Shown here piece by piece: positions 32,497-45,223 of a stretch of 64,000 nt of DNA. The position numbers and the translations under genes were made by a program. Where the stretch lies: assembly GCA_025093985.1 (NCBI GenBank), contig JACAAK010000002.1, positions 930,001 through 994,000 of the forward strand, in the 5' to 3' direction. A model generated the notes under the pieces. The model was given only the letters and a program-made list of their open reading frames with translations, did not search any database and was not told the origin of the DNA. The DNA comes from Calvatia gigantea (lineage: Eukaryota > Basidiomycota > Agaricomycetes > Agaricales > Lycoperdaceae). Numbering within the stretch: the first letter of the stretch is position 1; each line of letters starts with the position of its first letter.

Positions 32497-34790
32497 TTAT
32501 TCCAAGAGGGTTTCCTCGTAACGATCAACCTCTCCTCTTTCACTCGCGAAGAAGTCGATCTTCTCTAAGTTTCTCCACTACAGGTGCCAGTTATATCAGT
32601 GCCCATTCTTGAGAGGAGCCAAGTCTCATACCTTTGTCCGATGGAGGATCTTCCACGACATAAACAGGACAGGGTAAAGCCCAATCATGGCATAGGAGAA
32701 AAGGAACGAAGGGATGCTCCAGTTTCCAGGGAGGAAGACCGCGTAGCCTCCCACGAAAGCCATCGTAAAGGTTCCAACAAATGCATACCACCTTTTTGTC
32801 GGGGTTAGGACATACGTGGAAACGCTGACTTGGAACAGATACGAACGCAGAGAACGGTTGCCAGAAGCTCTTGTGAGGTAGGGAGTCACGAGAAATCCCC
32901 TGCTTTTTTAATGCCTTCAAAAGGTATTCTCAATTGACTGAACAGCCGACGGATGATGGGCATGACATACAGAGTAGAAGCGAGTATATGTGAACGCGAT
33001 AGTTGCGTAGTTCAAGAGCTGCGAAGCAGTGACCAAGTTAATAAACCTACATAGTTAACCAATTGAGTCGCCAAGGGCAAAGCATGTATGTCAAATACGC
33101 ACCAATTCAAGACGACAGCGGCATTGTTAGAAGTTTGCAAAAACGCAGTGGCCGAGATAGCAAGGGTAATTAGTACACAATAAATTGGCACACCACGCCC
33201 CGTGCATTTAGTCAAGAAACGTGGCATCTTGCCCTCTAGGGCTAAGCCATACAGAGTCCTACTTGCGCAATAAACATAACTGTTCCCAGCAGAGTACACA
33301 GCAGTTAAAACGAGCGCATTGACGATGTGTGGTAAAACCTTAATCCTCATATGTTGCATCGCAATGACATAAGGCGATGATCCTGCACCAGGGTGTGCAT
33401 TCGAAATGGCATTAAGCAAATCAGGGTCGTTATATGGAACGACGATGCCTACGCAGAGAGAACCAAGAACGAAGAAAGCTGTGAGGCGGTAGAAAACGTT
33501 GTTGAACGCCATCGGGAGGACCTTTCTTGGCGCCCTGGCTTCTCCAGCGGTCATTGCGATATAGTCCGGGCCTGCGATCGTGAATGAAGCTTGGATCAAA
33601 CACGCGAGGAATCCGAGGAACCGTCCCAGATTGCCTTCTTTAACGTATTCTGCGAAGGGCGCTCCCGCAACATTCGAAGCTGATTGGAGTTCAATTTAAT
33701 TGCATGCAGATAAATTCAAAAACCCACATTTCCAGTAGCGGAAGCCATATGCATCCTTGCGAGGGTTCCCTCCCACCATGGTAACGAAAGTGAAGCATAT
33801 AAGACCGATGATCAAGAGCGTCTTTCCCAGCGCCAGCCAGAATTCAGATTCTGGTAGCCCGTCATGAGTGACCTTGCAAGCTTTGCGAAAGGTCGAAAGC
33901 TACCTCCATAATACTTCACAGCGAAAAGATTCAAGAACCTGATAGGGTGATGGCCAAATCAGAAGGGTCCGTAGTCCATGGATCAATAGCTCCACTCACG
34001 CATATGTCACGATCACAAAACAGATGACAGCGATAAGAGGTATCTCGTCCGTCCAGAATTTGAGTATAACATTAAATGCGACGATCTCATAGGGTATCAA
34101 GGCCGCCTCAAACACGAAGAAATTAACTCCGGCACAAAATCCAAGAGCGGGGTCGACAAAGTGGTCGGCATATCGAACCTAAGCGTGGCATCAGCTACTG
34201 GTCCACGGTGAGCACATGGGTAAAAGGATATAATTATCTCACGAAAGGCGAGGATATGGGAATCCAGGACACCATTTCAGCTATGATTCAGTGAGTAAAG
34301 GGAAAGAACATGGGGGCCGCAGTTATCGTACAAAGACAGTTGTTGATCGCCATGATGAACGAGCACCATATAGTGAAAGCGAGAAAGAGGCTCGCTGGGG
34401 TGCTTGTGTCAATACCTATCACATACACCTGAATTGTTCTCACCTGGGCCTCCCTTCGCCAGACTAGCTCCAATTTGCACGAAGAGCGCGGTGCCAATAG
34501 TTCCTACAATCTATCCTTCAGCCAAGGTAGGCACCGGGCGATATTTGTGGCCGACCTCCAATGCCAATCAGTTGAATATGTCGATTCTGTTTATTGAAGG
34601 TCTTTAAAGCCGCCTAGTGGGAACTTCACTGACACGGAAACCACACCTTCAACTTCCGGCTAGTATGGTCAGAAGACTGGCTCAGTTGAGTCGACTGATC
34701 ATCTTTCTTCTCCAAGTCCAACAACTCTGCCTTACTCCGAGACAATTCAAGTTGTGCATTATTGGTGTGACCACGGCGTTCCGTAGTCAT
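32497..34790 (-). CDS. Amino-acid permease (APC superfamily, YAT type), copy 1
   Basis: Predicted plasma-membrane proton-coupled amino-acid transporter; substrate unknown. It starts at 34790 (MTTERRGHTNNAQLELSRSK), a hydrophilic cytosolic N-terminus. The frame continues in short exons with HIQLIGIG, TIGTALFVQIGASLAKGGPG (the substrate-binding TM1 G-rich loop) and SLFLAFTIWCSFIMAINNCL. The diagnostic IAMTAGEARAPRKVLPMAFNNVFYRL lies in a large exon (33599-33012), together with SAGNSYVYCASRTLYGLALEGKMP. The last TM pair and the tail NLEKIDFFASERGEVD end at 32497. There are about ten introns and twelve expected TM segments. A paralogue follows at 35230-37505 in the same orientation; the two are clearly diverged, so this is an old tandem duplication. 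Confidence 0.88.
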
Positions 34791-35229
34791 GTGGAGAGAA
34801 GGGGGAAGGAGGAAAAATAAAATATCAAGGCATCACCCTCGTGCTGTAATTATGGACCGGAAAAACCGAAGTGGGCGGGTGGGACGGACTTTGCGTGAGC
34901 CAGTTCTGACTGGGAAGGTCATTATGACGCTCAAGCTCTGAAGATTGTGGAGTACCAGCGAACGTCATCCCAGCAGCTGAAGAGAAACAAGCGGCGGCGC
35001 CATTACCTATTTTATCCTCACACGTTACGACATAGTCATAATTTCAAGCGATGCTCATGTCACACCCTCCACACACCACTCCCACCCTTTGTTGACGCAC
35101 TCGGAATAATCACTAGAAATTTCCCTCTGTCCCTCGGAAGTGTTATATATGTACAAATGCTGAACCAATCCGAATCCTTCTATCGTGCTTGAACACTAGG
35201 TTACTTAAGATCTGGTATTTCATATCGTG
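34791..35229. other. Intergenic region between tandem permease genes
   Basis: Holds the promoter of permease copy 1 and the 3' end of copy 2. No further gene or repeat seen. Confidence 0.4.
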
Positions 35230-37505
35230 TTAATCCAAATGTGCCCGTTCCTCGTCGAAGAAATTTATTTCTTGTAAAGGAACGATCTACGAGTATTCAA
35301 GTTATGTGGGTACCTAAAAATGATTGGACAAAATACATACCTTTGTTTTCTTCCACATTTTCCAGCCAAAATAGAGAACTGGTACAATCGCCAGTGCACT
35401 ATACGAGAAAATGAATGTGACGGTATTCCACCGTCCCTTCAAGAAAAGTGGGTACTGATACACGAATACAATGAAAATTAATGCCGTCATTGAGTAATAC
35501 CTAAGTTGGGTTTCTGAATTTCGGGCTTAAATTTATTAGGGGTAGTCACTGACGCGCTAAACGGTTGGAGATAGGTCCGATGAGGCAGTTCTTTCCTGGA
35601 TATCCCCTGGACTTTCATGGCCTAAAGAAGATAATGGGTATCATACGCTACGCATATGACACAGATACCGCACCTTGTGGAATCGTATGTAGGCAAGAGA
35701 GATAAATGCTTTAACAAGAAGCCCAGCAGAAGAAAGTAAGTTGAGCAACCTAATACCCAAACCTGTGAACATCTCTCTTTTTTTTAGAAGAGGTAGTTTA
35801 CCAATTGAATACAATAGTTCCCTTTTTAGAAACCTGCATAAATGCTAATTTCATGGATTGATGGTTTTTCGGTGAAAGTGCATTTAGTGACGTACCAAGC
35901 AAAGAAAAGAGAACCATAATAACGACGCTGTATACCGGCACTCCACGCTTATTGCATCTTGCTAATGTCATCGGTGCCTTGCCCTCAAGTGCCATCCCAA
36001 AAAGAACCCGACTCCCTATGTAAAAATATGTGTTTCCCGCCGAAAAGATCGACGTGAGGACCAGAGCGTTGACGATATCGGGTAGGACCTTGACATTGAG
36101 ACGCCGCATTGCAATGACGAATGGCGATGCACCGACTCCTGGTTCTGGGTCGGTCACTGACTTGACAAGGTCCGGGTCGGAGTATGGCACAAGTGTCCCA
36201 ACACAAATTGCCCCGAGGATGAAGAACGTGGTTAGGCGATAAAATGTGGTTCTAAATGCTAGGGTCATCGTTTTGCGGGGTTCTTTGGCTTCTCCTGCGG
36301 CGATCGCGACATAGTCGGGTCCTAAGGGTAGAATCTGGGCTGGTGCCCCTGGTGGTGAGAGTTGTACATACCAATTACGATCAGTGCTGCTTGTATCGTG
36401 CATGCTGCAAAGCCATGGAAGTGACCTAAAGGTCCAGTACTGATATACTCAGCGAAAGGGGCACCAGGGACATTCTCGGCTATCCACTATATTGAGCATT
36501 TAACGGAAAGTCGTCCAGATGAGGGCACTCACGTTGCCAATAACGAAAGCCGAATCGATCATGAATGGGGTTCACACCAAGCATCACGAAGAATGTAAAA
36601 AGTATGAGTCCGACCATCAGGATGACCTTGCCCAAAGAAAGCCAAAATTCAGATTCTTTTGAGGAATGTTCATCAGTGAGATGTATATTGGACGAAAGAG
36701 CAATCACCTCCATAAAAGCGAACGGCAAAAATATTGAGCAGACTATGGTGAGGTCCAGCCGGCTGTAAAATAACTCAAAAAGCAAAAACTCACGTGTAGA
36801 TAATGATGAGTGCCAAGATCATTGCCTCAACTGGGATTTTGTCCGTCCAGTACCGGATTATGAGGTTAAAAGCGACGATCTCAAATGGGAGAGCAGCCGC
36901 CAGGGTGAGAAAGTACACCCAGCCAGCGCAGAAGCCCAGGGCTGGGTCAACAAAATGGTCTATGAAGCGTATCTGACAGACGAAGCATTGAGAAAAGGCC
37001 CCAGTTGAAGCGACTATTACGAACAAAAGGGGATGAAATTGGCATCCAAACCACCATTTCCGCTGGAACTTGGGTGAGATAAAGTTTTATAGGAATTTCT
37101 CAGAGATATCCACCTAAACAATTGTTGAAAGCTAGGACAACAGTTGCCCATAAGACAAATGCAATGAGCATGCTCGCTGGCCCGCCTTGCGTCAAGGGTG
37201 TTCCAATTTGCACGAACAAGAGGGTGCCTATCGCTCCTGTCCTTCAAATGAGATTTATTGTGATAAAAAGAGCGACGAAGAAGTAACCTCCAATTGCGAG
37301 GAAAGATACATGGCGACCCTATACAAACCTGTCAATCTTCACGTATGTCCAAAGGAGAAATCCACACTTCTAAGCTCCTGTGAGTATCGTCTGCGATACG
37401 CGCAGTTTGATCCTTTGTTAAGGCTAACGACCTGATGCTGTGAATGGTAGCCGAGACATCTTTCTTCTCAATGCGATCAGCATCATCGTAAGAGGCACTT
37501 CGCAT
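35230..37505 (-). CDS. Amino-acid permease (APC superfamily, YAT type), copy 2
   Basis: Paralogue of the gene at 32497-34790 with the same architecture. It starts at MRSASYDDADRIEKKD (37505; an in-frame ATG eight codons upstream is possible). Then follow DDTHRSLE, an intron, GRHVSFLAIGG and AIGTLLFVQIGTPLTQGGP. The large exon has VAIAAGEAKEPRKTMTLAFRTTFYRL, DPDLVKSVTDPEPGVGASPF and SAGNTYFYIGSRVLFGMALEGKAP. The last exons contain FHKAMKVQGISRKELPHRT, FGWKMWKKTK and EINFFDEERAHLD, with the stop at 35230. GEAKEPRK is the hallmark loop of the family. All visible splice sites are GT-AG. Substrate not predictable. Both copies look intact, and together they suggest dosage or regulatory specialisation. 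Confidence 0.88.
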
Positions 37506-37674
37506 TCTTGCTGATGGGTAGGGCAACATAAATGGAAGTGCGAAACTGTATATTGTAGACCCAGAAGCGATTCTTATCCGGCTTCCGACAGCGCCGGACG
37601 TTAAGATATGGAGCGAAGATGACAGACTTCAACTAAGTGTGCCAAAAAGAAGTTTAGGTCAATAAATCGTGAGA

Positions 37675-38094
37675 TTACCTTATGAAAATAGATGTACTGG
37701 CCAATGATACCTCTGGCATAACAGAATCGGTGAGGGAGGAAAATATTGTCACAGATTCAAAACCGGCCTTGGGAAACGAGCCTAAAAATTTCCTTTTATC
37801 GTAAATTTCCGCCTCGGTGAGTGGATCTTTGGTACCATCGGTGGTTGGTACTGACCCTGATTGGTTTGCGGTGTGAGAACAAAGAGGCCATTGTATTCTT
37901 GGCGTGCTGGAAGTCTGGAAATTTGTGGGCAAATAGAAAAATGACGTGGAAGTTTTTCCCTCAACGCTCGGGCCCGAGGCGGTTGCAACAGGGGAAATAC
38001 GCAGAAAGGCACTTGCGTCGCGAGCCATGAGAGAACTTCCAACAACGGAGATAGCAAACTGGTCCCTAGATCTATTTTGAATCCGGTTCCTCAC
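37675..38094 (-). CDS. Hypothetical Ser/Thr-rich protein, uncertain
   Basis: An open frame of 139 codons between permease copy 2 and WSC copy C, rich in Ser, Thr and Pro (PVATASGPSVEGKTSTSFF). No family resemblance. It lies just downstream of the WSC copy C remnant and could be a former Ser/Thr-rich stalk of that protein, since WSC proteins often carry one, but copies A and B end without such a stalk. It may be a chance frame. Confidence 0.25.
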   Translation of the reverse strand: MRNRIQNRSRDQFAISVVGSSLMARDASAFLRISPVATASGPSVEGKTSTSFFYLPTNFQTSSTPRIQWPLCSHTANQSGSVPTTDGTKDPLTEAEIYDKRKFLGSFPKAGFESVTIFSSLTDSVMPEVSLASTSIFIR

Positions 38095-38149
38095 AGGAAA
38101 TTCCTACCGAATATGATTAAGTGTGAATCGTGTACACGACGATACGATT

Positions 38150-39256
38150 AGGGGCCTCCACAGATTTGTTCGGCATTCGACGTGCAGGGCATGTTGCATT
38201 CCGACGGACTAGTTGATTGGCCCGGAGGGATAGGTCACATTTCCACACCCTACAGACGCTTAAGCGTTTTAATAGTGATAGAAGCAGCAAAGGCACTCAC
38301 AGCATTCTCTGAAGAACAAAAGCACAGAAAGAAGAGTACACGTCAGTTGAAGCCGAGACGAGGTGAATTTGATACCCACTGTCCGAACTCCAATCCAGCG
38401 CTACTATAACCGGAAGCTTCACATCCATCAACGCACTTCTCAACTGTCATTCCTTCTGCGGGGATGTGCGTATTCGGCCAATTTGGAAGCAAACGCCTTC
38501 CACCAGATCTAGGGCAAGCTCTTAGTGACCACACCTACGCAACGCCAGCATATGGACTATCTTACTGCCATTTATCATCCCTATGCCGCCGAGGTCAGAC
38601 AAAGAAGCCGCTCAGAACTTATTACTCACTGCCAACATTGGGTGAAAACCCAATTTTTGTATCCTGGTAAAATCTCCGCAGGACCTTCGGTAAATGGAAC
38701 CTTCCCGTTCTCGTAGACAGACAACGCGTTTGGCCCACCACAGATCTGTGTCGAGTCACCCGAGCATGCAGCATAGCAATTCTCAGAGCATCCATAGTCG
38801 TAAAGAAGAGCATTTCCGCAAACTAGAGGTGCGCCGATGAGTTTAAGATTAGGATGGGGAAATAAAGTACGTACAACACTCAGTGGTTGTACTCAAGTCC
38901 CGCGAATCCAAACCCAAGAGCATCACACTTGTCAAGGCAATCCTGGACAGTCAGGAACGGGAAACCTCCGACAAAGTGGTGGAGGCTTCGGGCAGAAGTA
39001 TTATCTCTGCAATTCAAACCATAAAAGACGTGCTCAGCTCCCGTCATAAGGTGTGATATAGTTCAGCCTAGGACTTACCCATAACATCCCAGGTAGGTCC
39101 AATCCTTATAAGGCGGGTAGAGTCGATTGCGCAGACACCTTGATCCACCTGCCAAAACAGCGAAAACTAGTCAGTCCACTGCCTTGGGGGTAGGGCAAAG
39201 TGGGGGAAGGGCCGCACCGTAACAAAAACAACTGCAGCCAATTCGGTCCACTTCAT
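38150..39256 (-). pseudogene. WSC-domain protein, copy C (frameshifted)
   Basis: Inverted third copy of the two-WSC gene. It starts at 39256 (MKWTELAAVVFVT). Lesions compared with copies A and B: the exon before YKDWTYLGCYG carries two extra bases (GTGGATCAAGG against GTGATCAAAG, and one more before TTATAAGG). GLEYNH is followed by a stop because of an extra C before TGAGTGTT. In domain 2 an extra C in TATCCCTCCGGG breaks the frame, and the last codons run into TAA. Intact pieces remain: CGNALLYDYGCSENCYAACSG, ICGGPNALSVYENGK, and EKCVDGCEASGYSSAG, which here keeps the GCE cysteine lost in copy B. It lies downstream of the full LIM gene, so this is probably the ancestral location. Confidence 0.7.
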
Positions 39257-39302
39257 CTTCGCTGGTTTTCTGGGGTTGCGTTTAGATCGTCACCGCTCGT
39301 CC

Positions 39303-39309
39303 TTTTATC
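39303..39309 (-). promoter_or_regulatory. TATA-like GATAAAA upstream of WSC copy C
   Basis: Reads GATAAAA on the minus strand, 47 bp before the ATG at 39256; matches the elements of copies A and B. Confidence 0.45.
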
Positions 39310-40093
39310 CCTCCCAACAACCTGAAAAATATTATCCAGACTGAGTGGGGGTTGAAAGGCCTAATAATCATTTTGAGTTATCACGGAAGCTCCTAAAGAT
39401 TGTTTTACGAGAACGGGGTATGTTCTTCCGTGCATAAGGAGGGATCTGTGCGGCTCGAAGCAGGGAGTTGAGCAGGAGAATTGTCTAACAAACGTGAACG
39501 AAGGCTAATAATGACGATAGTAACCAAGTTGTAACCAGGAAACGGAATGAGCGCCAGAGGGTGTTCATGTTCAGTCGAAAGCCAATCATGCTAATCTGCT
39601 TACCCTTTCCTCAAAATTTCTCCGCTAAGTTCGCTCACGATACCTAGAAGCAGACGAGGAGAGTAGGGAGTGGTAGAGTCAAATAGGCAGGACAACTCGG
39701 AGATTTTACACAACAACAAAGGTGAAGAGATTAAGGTCCAAATATGAAGTCCGAAGGATACTTTACGTGTCCCTTCAAAATAACATTAGCTCCATACCAA
39801 AGGGCGCAGAGGTTGAAGCACTGACATGAAGAAAGAAAAAAAACCAAATAATTCGGGGTAGTTTTACGAAATGCTGGGTATCAACAATATACAAATGCAA
39901 AAAAAAGGAGGGATAGGGTGGAATCAAATTGAAAAAAAGAAGTCCCAATAGAAGTTCAGTTGAAGTTCAAAAATTCCAATCCGCCAAAAAAACGAAGAAA
40001 AAGAAAAGAAAGAAGAGAACACACACACACATAAATATCGAATCGTACCAAGGGTAGGTATCAAAAGGGTCCTGTCCATAATCCGTCCGCCAA
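39310..40093. other. LIM 3' flank and WSC copy C upstream region
   Basis: Non-coding. The part nearest 39300-39560 is similar to the regions upstream of WSC copies A and B. The part at 39820-40030 is strongly A-rich on the plus strand, with a short CA repeat at 40021-40030, probably the LIM 3' untranslated region. Confidence 0.5.
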
Positions 40094-42925
40094 TTACAAT
40101 AAATCACCAAGTCCGCCCTGCCCAAGATTCATGAACCGCGTCACGCGTTTCTTCGCCTTGGACGTCTGCGCCCATTCTTCTTCCTCGTTGTCATCGCCAC
40201 CAGCCTTCGCAGCGTGTCTCTCACATAACATCCGCCCGTCAACTTCCCAGTATTCCTTTAGTCGCTCACCACAAGGTGTGCTACCAGGATATTCACACGT
40301 CATATGCTCGGGATGGTACTTGTCACCGTTATGTGAGACCGCACAAGGTCCTTCAATAGGTTGACCACAATGAGCAGCTGCGCATAAAGATTCGTTCGCT
40401 TCGTGATAGTGGTAAGCACAGAGGGGTTTGCCGTCATAAACGTAAAAGGTCTTGTCAGGGAATGGTTTCTACGTTCATTAATGTCAGAAACTACGCGCCC
40501 TGAATATGGAAGTGTAGCGCTTACCTGGCAGACATGGCAGTTGAAGCATTCTTTATGGTACTTGCCCTTCAGCTGGCCATCAGATGACGAGACGGCTTGC
40601 TTCTCGATGGGCAACAGACAACGCCGACACTATTTCAAACTCAATACAAAAAGCCTCAGGCGTCAAAGGGATAACCACATACCTTGGGCAGATACATATT
40701 TTTCCAACATCGTTCGCACAACGCGCCTCCTGTATCAACTTTAACCCACCTCCCATCTTCGATCTTCTTCTCACAACGCAAACAAACCCTCGTCCGCGGC
40801 TTCTTACGGACGGCGAGTGGCTCAAGCGCGGATTTATCATGGCCAGTGGCAGTGGTTTTCGCTCGAGCAGGAAGCTTTGGGGGTTTGTTTTCAGGAGAAT
40901 GAGGGGGCACTTGGACGGTGTTACTCCTCTGAGGCTGAGTGCCTGTGCTCATTGTGAGGAAACCGATACCCTTGTCCTGACTCCCTCCCTTGATATGTTT
41001 GCTTTGTTCCTTTACCGGAGGTGGGTTTTCCGTCGGGACATTCTGTGTCGTCAGGTCCTGTTCAGTAGGCCCTCCCAAAGCGACGTCCTCCAGTAAAGTT
41101 TCCATCCTCTGCTCTAACAGACCCCGGCCAATGGGCCCAGACGTAGGGCCCATACTGGCGATCCTTGAATAGGTACTCCTGCTATCGTTGCTGCTAGTAC
41201 TCGCGCTCCTTTGAGGAGTATCACGTTTACTCGAAGACGTTGGTGAAAAGCCAAGAGCATTAGCAATCGCACTACTTTTACTTGAATTACTGGCGGAAGA
41301 ATAAGAAGAGGACTCCGAGTTGTTGCGTGGGCGAGAATTTTTGTTTTCTGATGATGAGAAACGCACCCGACCACTTGAACTTGGACTGCTTGTATTCGTC
41401 GCAGCAGAATTAGAGCGAAGTATTGAAGAAGGGGCAAGATTTGAATCAGGTTGGATTACTGGCGTATCATCATCGCCTTCATCGCCATTAGAATCTGCAT
41501 AGGCAAGTCCACAATCGGAATCGTTGTCAGAAGCATTATCAGGAGTTGGAGGAAGATCGGTGCCGCGGCGGATACTCCGGGATGTCGTTGTGCTGACACT
41601 GGGATTCCGGAACAGTAGGTTATCGTCAGAATACGTAGAGCCCACGCTATCCCGAGCACTCTCCTTGGACGTTCGGGGAGGAGATAGCTCGTGGTGCTTG
41701 AGATTTTCGAACGCGGGCACAGGCTCAGGGCTGGTACTGAGGCCATCCTTGAAATTTCCAAAGAAGGGAAGGCGATCCAAAGGAGATAAACCAGTTCCGT
41801 TATTAATTTCATCCGCAGGAGATTTCACTGAAAGGGGCAGTTGCTGAGGGTTCATAAAAGGTTGAGTAGGAGAAGGCGAAGGTGGCTGCTTCGGTAGGGG
41901 CTCAGGAATGCGCTCCGCCTGGGGAACAGGAGAAAGAGGTCCGGGGGAATGAGAGGAATAGCCAGAACCAGCTGAAAGTGGGGGTGTATCAGTGGCTAAA
42001 TTGACATGATTAATTTACCAGGAACATGGGTCAAAGAGAGGTACTCACAACGTGAAGCAGCGTCGATATCAAGGAATCTTGGAGGGCCTGGTCGTCGGTC
42101 CATGGCATATCCTCGAGGGGCGACAAACACGGCCGCGCGCATGGCAGCAGCAAAACCACGTCGCCCAACACCCGCCATGCCTGCCTCTCCACCAGTCTTA
42201 GTGTCAATGCCTACCTCGCTCTCTGGGACATAAGAGACAACTCTCTGGCCAGTCCCAGCGGCAGGCATCCAGGGAGGAGGGGGTAGGGGTGAAGATCCCG
42301 TAACAGGACTTGGTACAGCGGGATACACCCCCGGGTCGTTCGGGGGAGAAATAGGAGAACGAGAGGAGGCACCAGAAGTTGAACGTGCGCGATTATCAAT
42401 TGGCCGCGGTGTTGATGGGGGCATCGGCCTAAGTGGGGAAGTAGCTCGGGGCGCGAAATCCCGAGGACGTTGGACGGACATCGACGTGTCAGGGCGGGCT
42501 GGCTGGACTTGTTGGGCCAAGGGACTAGACCTTTGGGAGAAAGACGAAGGGACTCCAACACCAGTGTTGATACGTGGTCTCTCGGCTAAGGGCGAGCCAA
42601 CGCGTTGGGGAGGAGGATGAGGAGACTGTGACATGCGGAGAGGAGGAGTACCAAGTCTTTGAGGTGGTGCTCCTACGAGTTGTAAACCAGGAGAGGCTAC
42701 ACGAGCGGGGGAGGCCACACGAGCCGGGAGGGATATCGCGGGATTAGGGAGTTGTGGTTGGTCAGCCCTTGAAAAGGCGGGAACAGGGTGAGGTTTTGCA
42801 CAGATGTGATCTCCTAGTTCTGCGAGAGGGACGGGTTGGTTGCAGTTTGAACATTTGACTGTCGGAAGCACTTGGGAAATTCTCGCAGGCTGGTTTACAG
42901 CTGAGGGAGCGAGAAGTGAGGCCAT
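40094..42925 (-). CDS. LIM-domain protein, paxillin-like (Pxl1-type)
   Basis: Probable cytoskeletal/septation scaffold; in yeasts Pxl1 works with Rho signalling at the division site, and assignment here is by architecture. Exons: 42925-42049, 41995-40683, 40629-40525 and 40468-40094. They total 2670 nt and 889 residues in frame. The N-terminal CSNCNQPV..HIC looks like a small zinc motif. A long Pro/Ser/Arg-rich disordered region follows (PPPQRVGSP, SSSYSSASNSSKSS). The C-terminal LIM region is VCLRCEKKIEDG..CERCWKNMY, CRRC..YHKECFNCHVCQ, ..CAYHYHEAN, AAHCGQPI..YHPEHMTC and CERHAAKAGGDDN. It ends in a basic/hydrophobic tail FMNLGQGGLGDLL. Two decayed 3' copies lie at 18092-18735 and 23385-24060. 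Confidence 0.88.
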
Positions 42926-44480
42926 CGTGGTAGTAAGGAGTGAAGGATGGTCAGGCTTTGTTGTACGACCAGCGTGTCAGATGGTGCAGGGTCAAAAAGA
43001 CGGTGATGAGTCGGGTAGCGGGAGAATTAATCAAAAGATAGGATACTCGCAGTAACCATGAAGGCGGGGGGTAAGAAGGACGACCAGAGAGGACCCAGGG
43101 AAGACGTCGAGCATCACCCAAATAGGCTAATCGTAACAACAAACCAAACCTTGTCTCTTCTCCCACTCCATTTTTGTATTCAACGTCACCTGCCCATTCA
43201 ACAGTTCAACGTTCAACATTCATCAACATCGCTACCGCTTGTGTTGCCATCATCCACCCTCCAGTCAGTACTTACTGCTCCTATCAAACTATGTAGTCGT
43301 CGCTGTCACCCTCGGCATCCACATCAACATACTTTGTTGTGCAGATCCCTGATTCCCCGCGCAGACGGGTATCAATTTTCATATCCCAGAGTTTTAAAGG
43401 CTGGGACAACGTAGTTACTTATGGGCTTCCTGTCTTCTGCACCATCAGAGTATCATTTCCGAATGTCGCGAGGCTCACAACTGCCGTACACCTTGGGACA
43501 TAACTTCTGATGCCAATATATTTGCCGGTGGGTATCAATTACCTCACCTGTCTTCAGACTGCTTCGGTGACCAATCAAGAATTCTTGACATTTAGAATGC
43601 ATCCCTGAAATATCTGCTGCCGCTAGAAATAAGCATCGACGACGACTAGCGGTCGTCCCCAGTTTTCAATATTTCTTACGAGTGCGGGCTTTGTGCGCCT
43701 TCCCCAGCTGTTCGTTGTTCCTCAGTTGCTCAAATTGACCCTCGGATCCGCACTACACACCCTTATATAATTGGGCGCCACGATAGCTCCCCCATCTGAT
43801 GGGAGTCCTCATAAGTCTTTGCAGGCTAACCCTCTCTTGTCAAAGGAATCAACTCGGAAGATTCTTCTCGATTCAACGATTTGAACTTGTGAATCAACTG
43901 TCTCCCAAAACCCGTACCCCTGTGGGCGGGTGAGTTTTCGGTTTGAAGCCTACCAAATGCCGCGGTACTGATCAAGCCCCCCTGCGCTGCGCGTAAAACC
44001 TTACTTAACATCCAACAAAAAGAACCAAGAAGAGTTTACCCCACGGAACGCTCACTCACCCACATTATGGAAGTAGTGACGAAACCCGACCTCAGGAGTT
44101 CAGCCCAGAAGGTGTGTAAATTGAGGCGGGTCCGAAGCCAGTGGAGACGGTGATTAATCCCAAAGCCTAGTGTCCGAAATTAAGGCGCTAATATCCAATG
44201 AACAGTTCGGCTCCTTTTCTCTCCTGCGCTCTCGGGTTGTTCTCAGATTGACGCCTCATTATAGTTAACAAGCACCATATCTTTGCCTCGACGTCATATA
44301 ACGGGGACATGTGATTCCCTACCGTGAGTTCGTGGTTTGAAATACCGTGTTTATACTTACCATGTGAATTACAGAGGACTGTTATTGGGCAGCCGGACTC
44401 ACGAGAAGGACTGTGAATACTGTCATAAATAAGGTGGTGAACCACCCAGATAGCCTTCATTGCCAATACTGTACCACAAC
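42926..44480. other. Long intergenic region upstream of the LIM gene
   Basis: About 1.55 kb between the divergent LIM and EthD-like genes. I find no convincing gene. A TATA-like TATATAA lies at 43765, but no clear plus-strand gene follows it. A short minus frame (44011-43826, about 61 codons) resembles nothing known. Confidence 0.45.
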
Positions 44481-45223
44481 ATGACCGAGATACCCCAAGG
44501 CCTCCTGCTAGTCTTCGGCCAATGCGAACCTGATATATCCACTAAAGGTTTCAACGGTCAGGGTTTCGGTCATCTTAAACCACCGTAATGAATACTCACG
44601 ATAACATCCCACCCACAGATTGGTACGATGGCGAACACGTACCAGCTAGGCTGACCGTACCCGGCATCACGACTGCAACCAGATACAAAGCAGTCGGCAA
44701 TGAAACACCAGAATGGCTCGCCATCTACGACTTGGCCAAACCCGAAATTTTAAAGAACGAGCCATACATCTCCTTACGCAATAATGCTTCTGATAACGAA
44801 AAGTTCATCATCCCGCGTCTTCCTATCCTCCAACGACGTACCTACTCCTTCATAACCCAACTCGTTAAACCAAACCTCCCGCCAACCGCCTTACCTGGCA
44901 AACACCTCCTCGTCGTTCTTTGGTCCATCGCAGAAGAGCATGATACAGATTTCCATAGATGGTACGACGAAGAGCACATGGCTGAGATTTCAAAGACACC
45001 TGGGTGGTTGAGAGGAAGACGGTTCAAGTTGATTGAAGCTGTTGATCTTGCAGAGAGAAAAGGTCCTCCCTTCGAAGGCTGGAACTACATCGCTATTCAC
45101 GACTATGAGAGGAGTGATATCCAGGAGTCAAATGAGTTTATTACTGCCGTACAGACGCCATGGTCGAAGAAGGTGATTAGCAACGCGAAGGGAGCTAAGA
45201 TGAGGACAATTCGAGCTTTATAA
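44481..45223 (+). CDS. EthD-like dimeric alpha-beta barrel protein
   Basis: Belongs to a fungal family with two tandem ferredoxin-like (EthD/ABM-type) halves; the reaction is unknown. Two exons, 44481-44547 and 44619-45223, total 672 nt and 223 residues. The first half has GLLLVFGQCEPDISTK, intron, DWYDGEHVPARLTVPG..TATRYKAV. The second half repeats the pattern as LVVLWSIAEEHDTDFHRWYDEEHMAEISKTPGWLRGRRFKL. The WYD.EH motif occurring in both halves is the family signature. The C-terminal TPWSKKVI completes the barrel. A frameshifted paralogue follows at 46343-47065. The start at 44481 is required to supply the first beta strand. Confidence 0.85.

Larger units (their letters stand above)
38150..40830 (-). 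repeat. Segmental duplication, copy C (inverted: LIM 3' end - WSC)
   Basis: Reads on the minus strand in the order LIM exons 2-4, intergenic DNA, WSC gene, matching copies A and B on the plus strand. The LIM gene is complete only here, so this is most likely the source locus. No SMYD sequence follows on this side. Confidence 0.8.

Noticed and set aside
37675..38094. Idea that this Ser/Thr-rich frame is the stalk of WSC copy C
   Set aside because: Copies A and B end without such a stalk and no splice path connects it; left as an uncertain hypothetical.
39820..40030. A-rich stretch as a retroposon poly(A) tail
   Set aside because: No target duplication or retroposed gene next to it; it fits the LIM 3' untranslated region.
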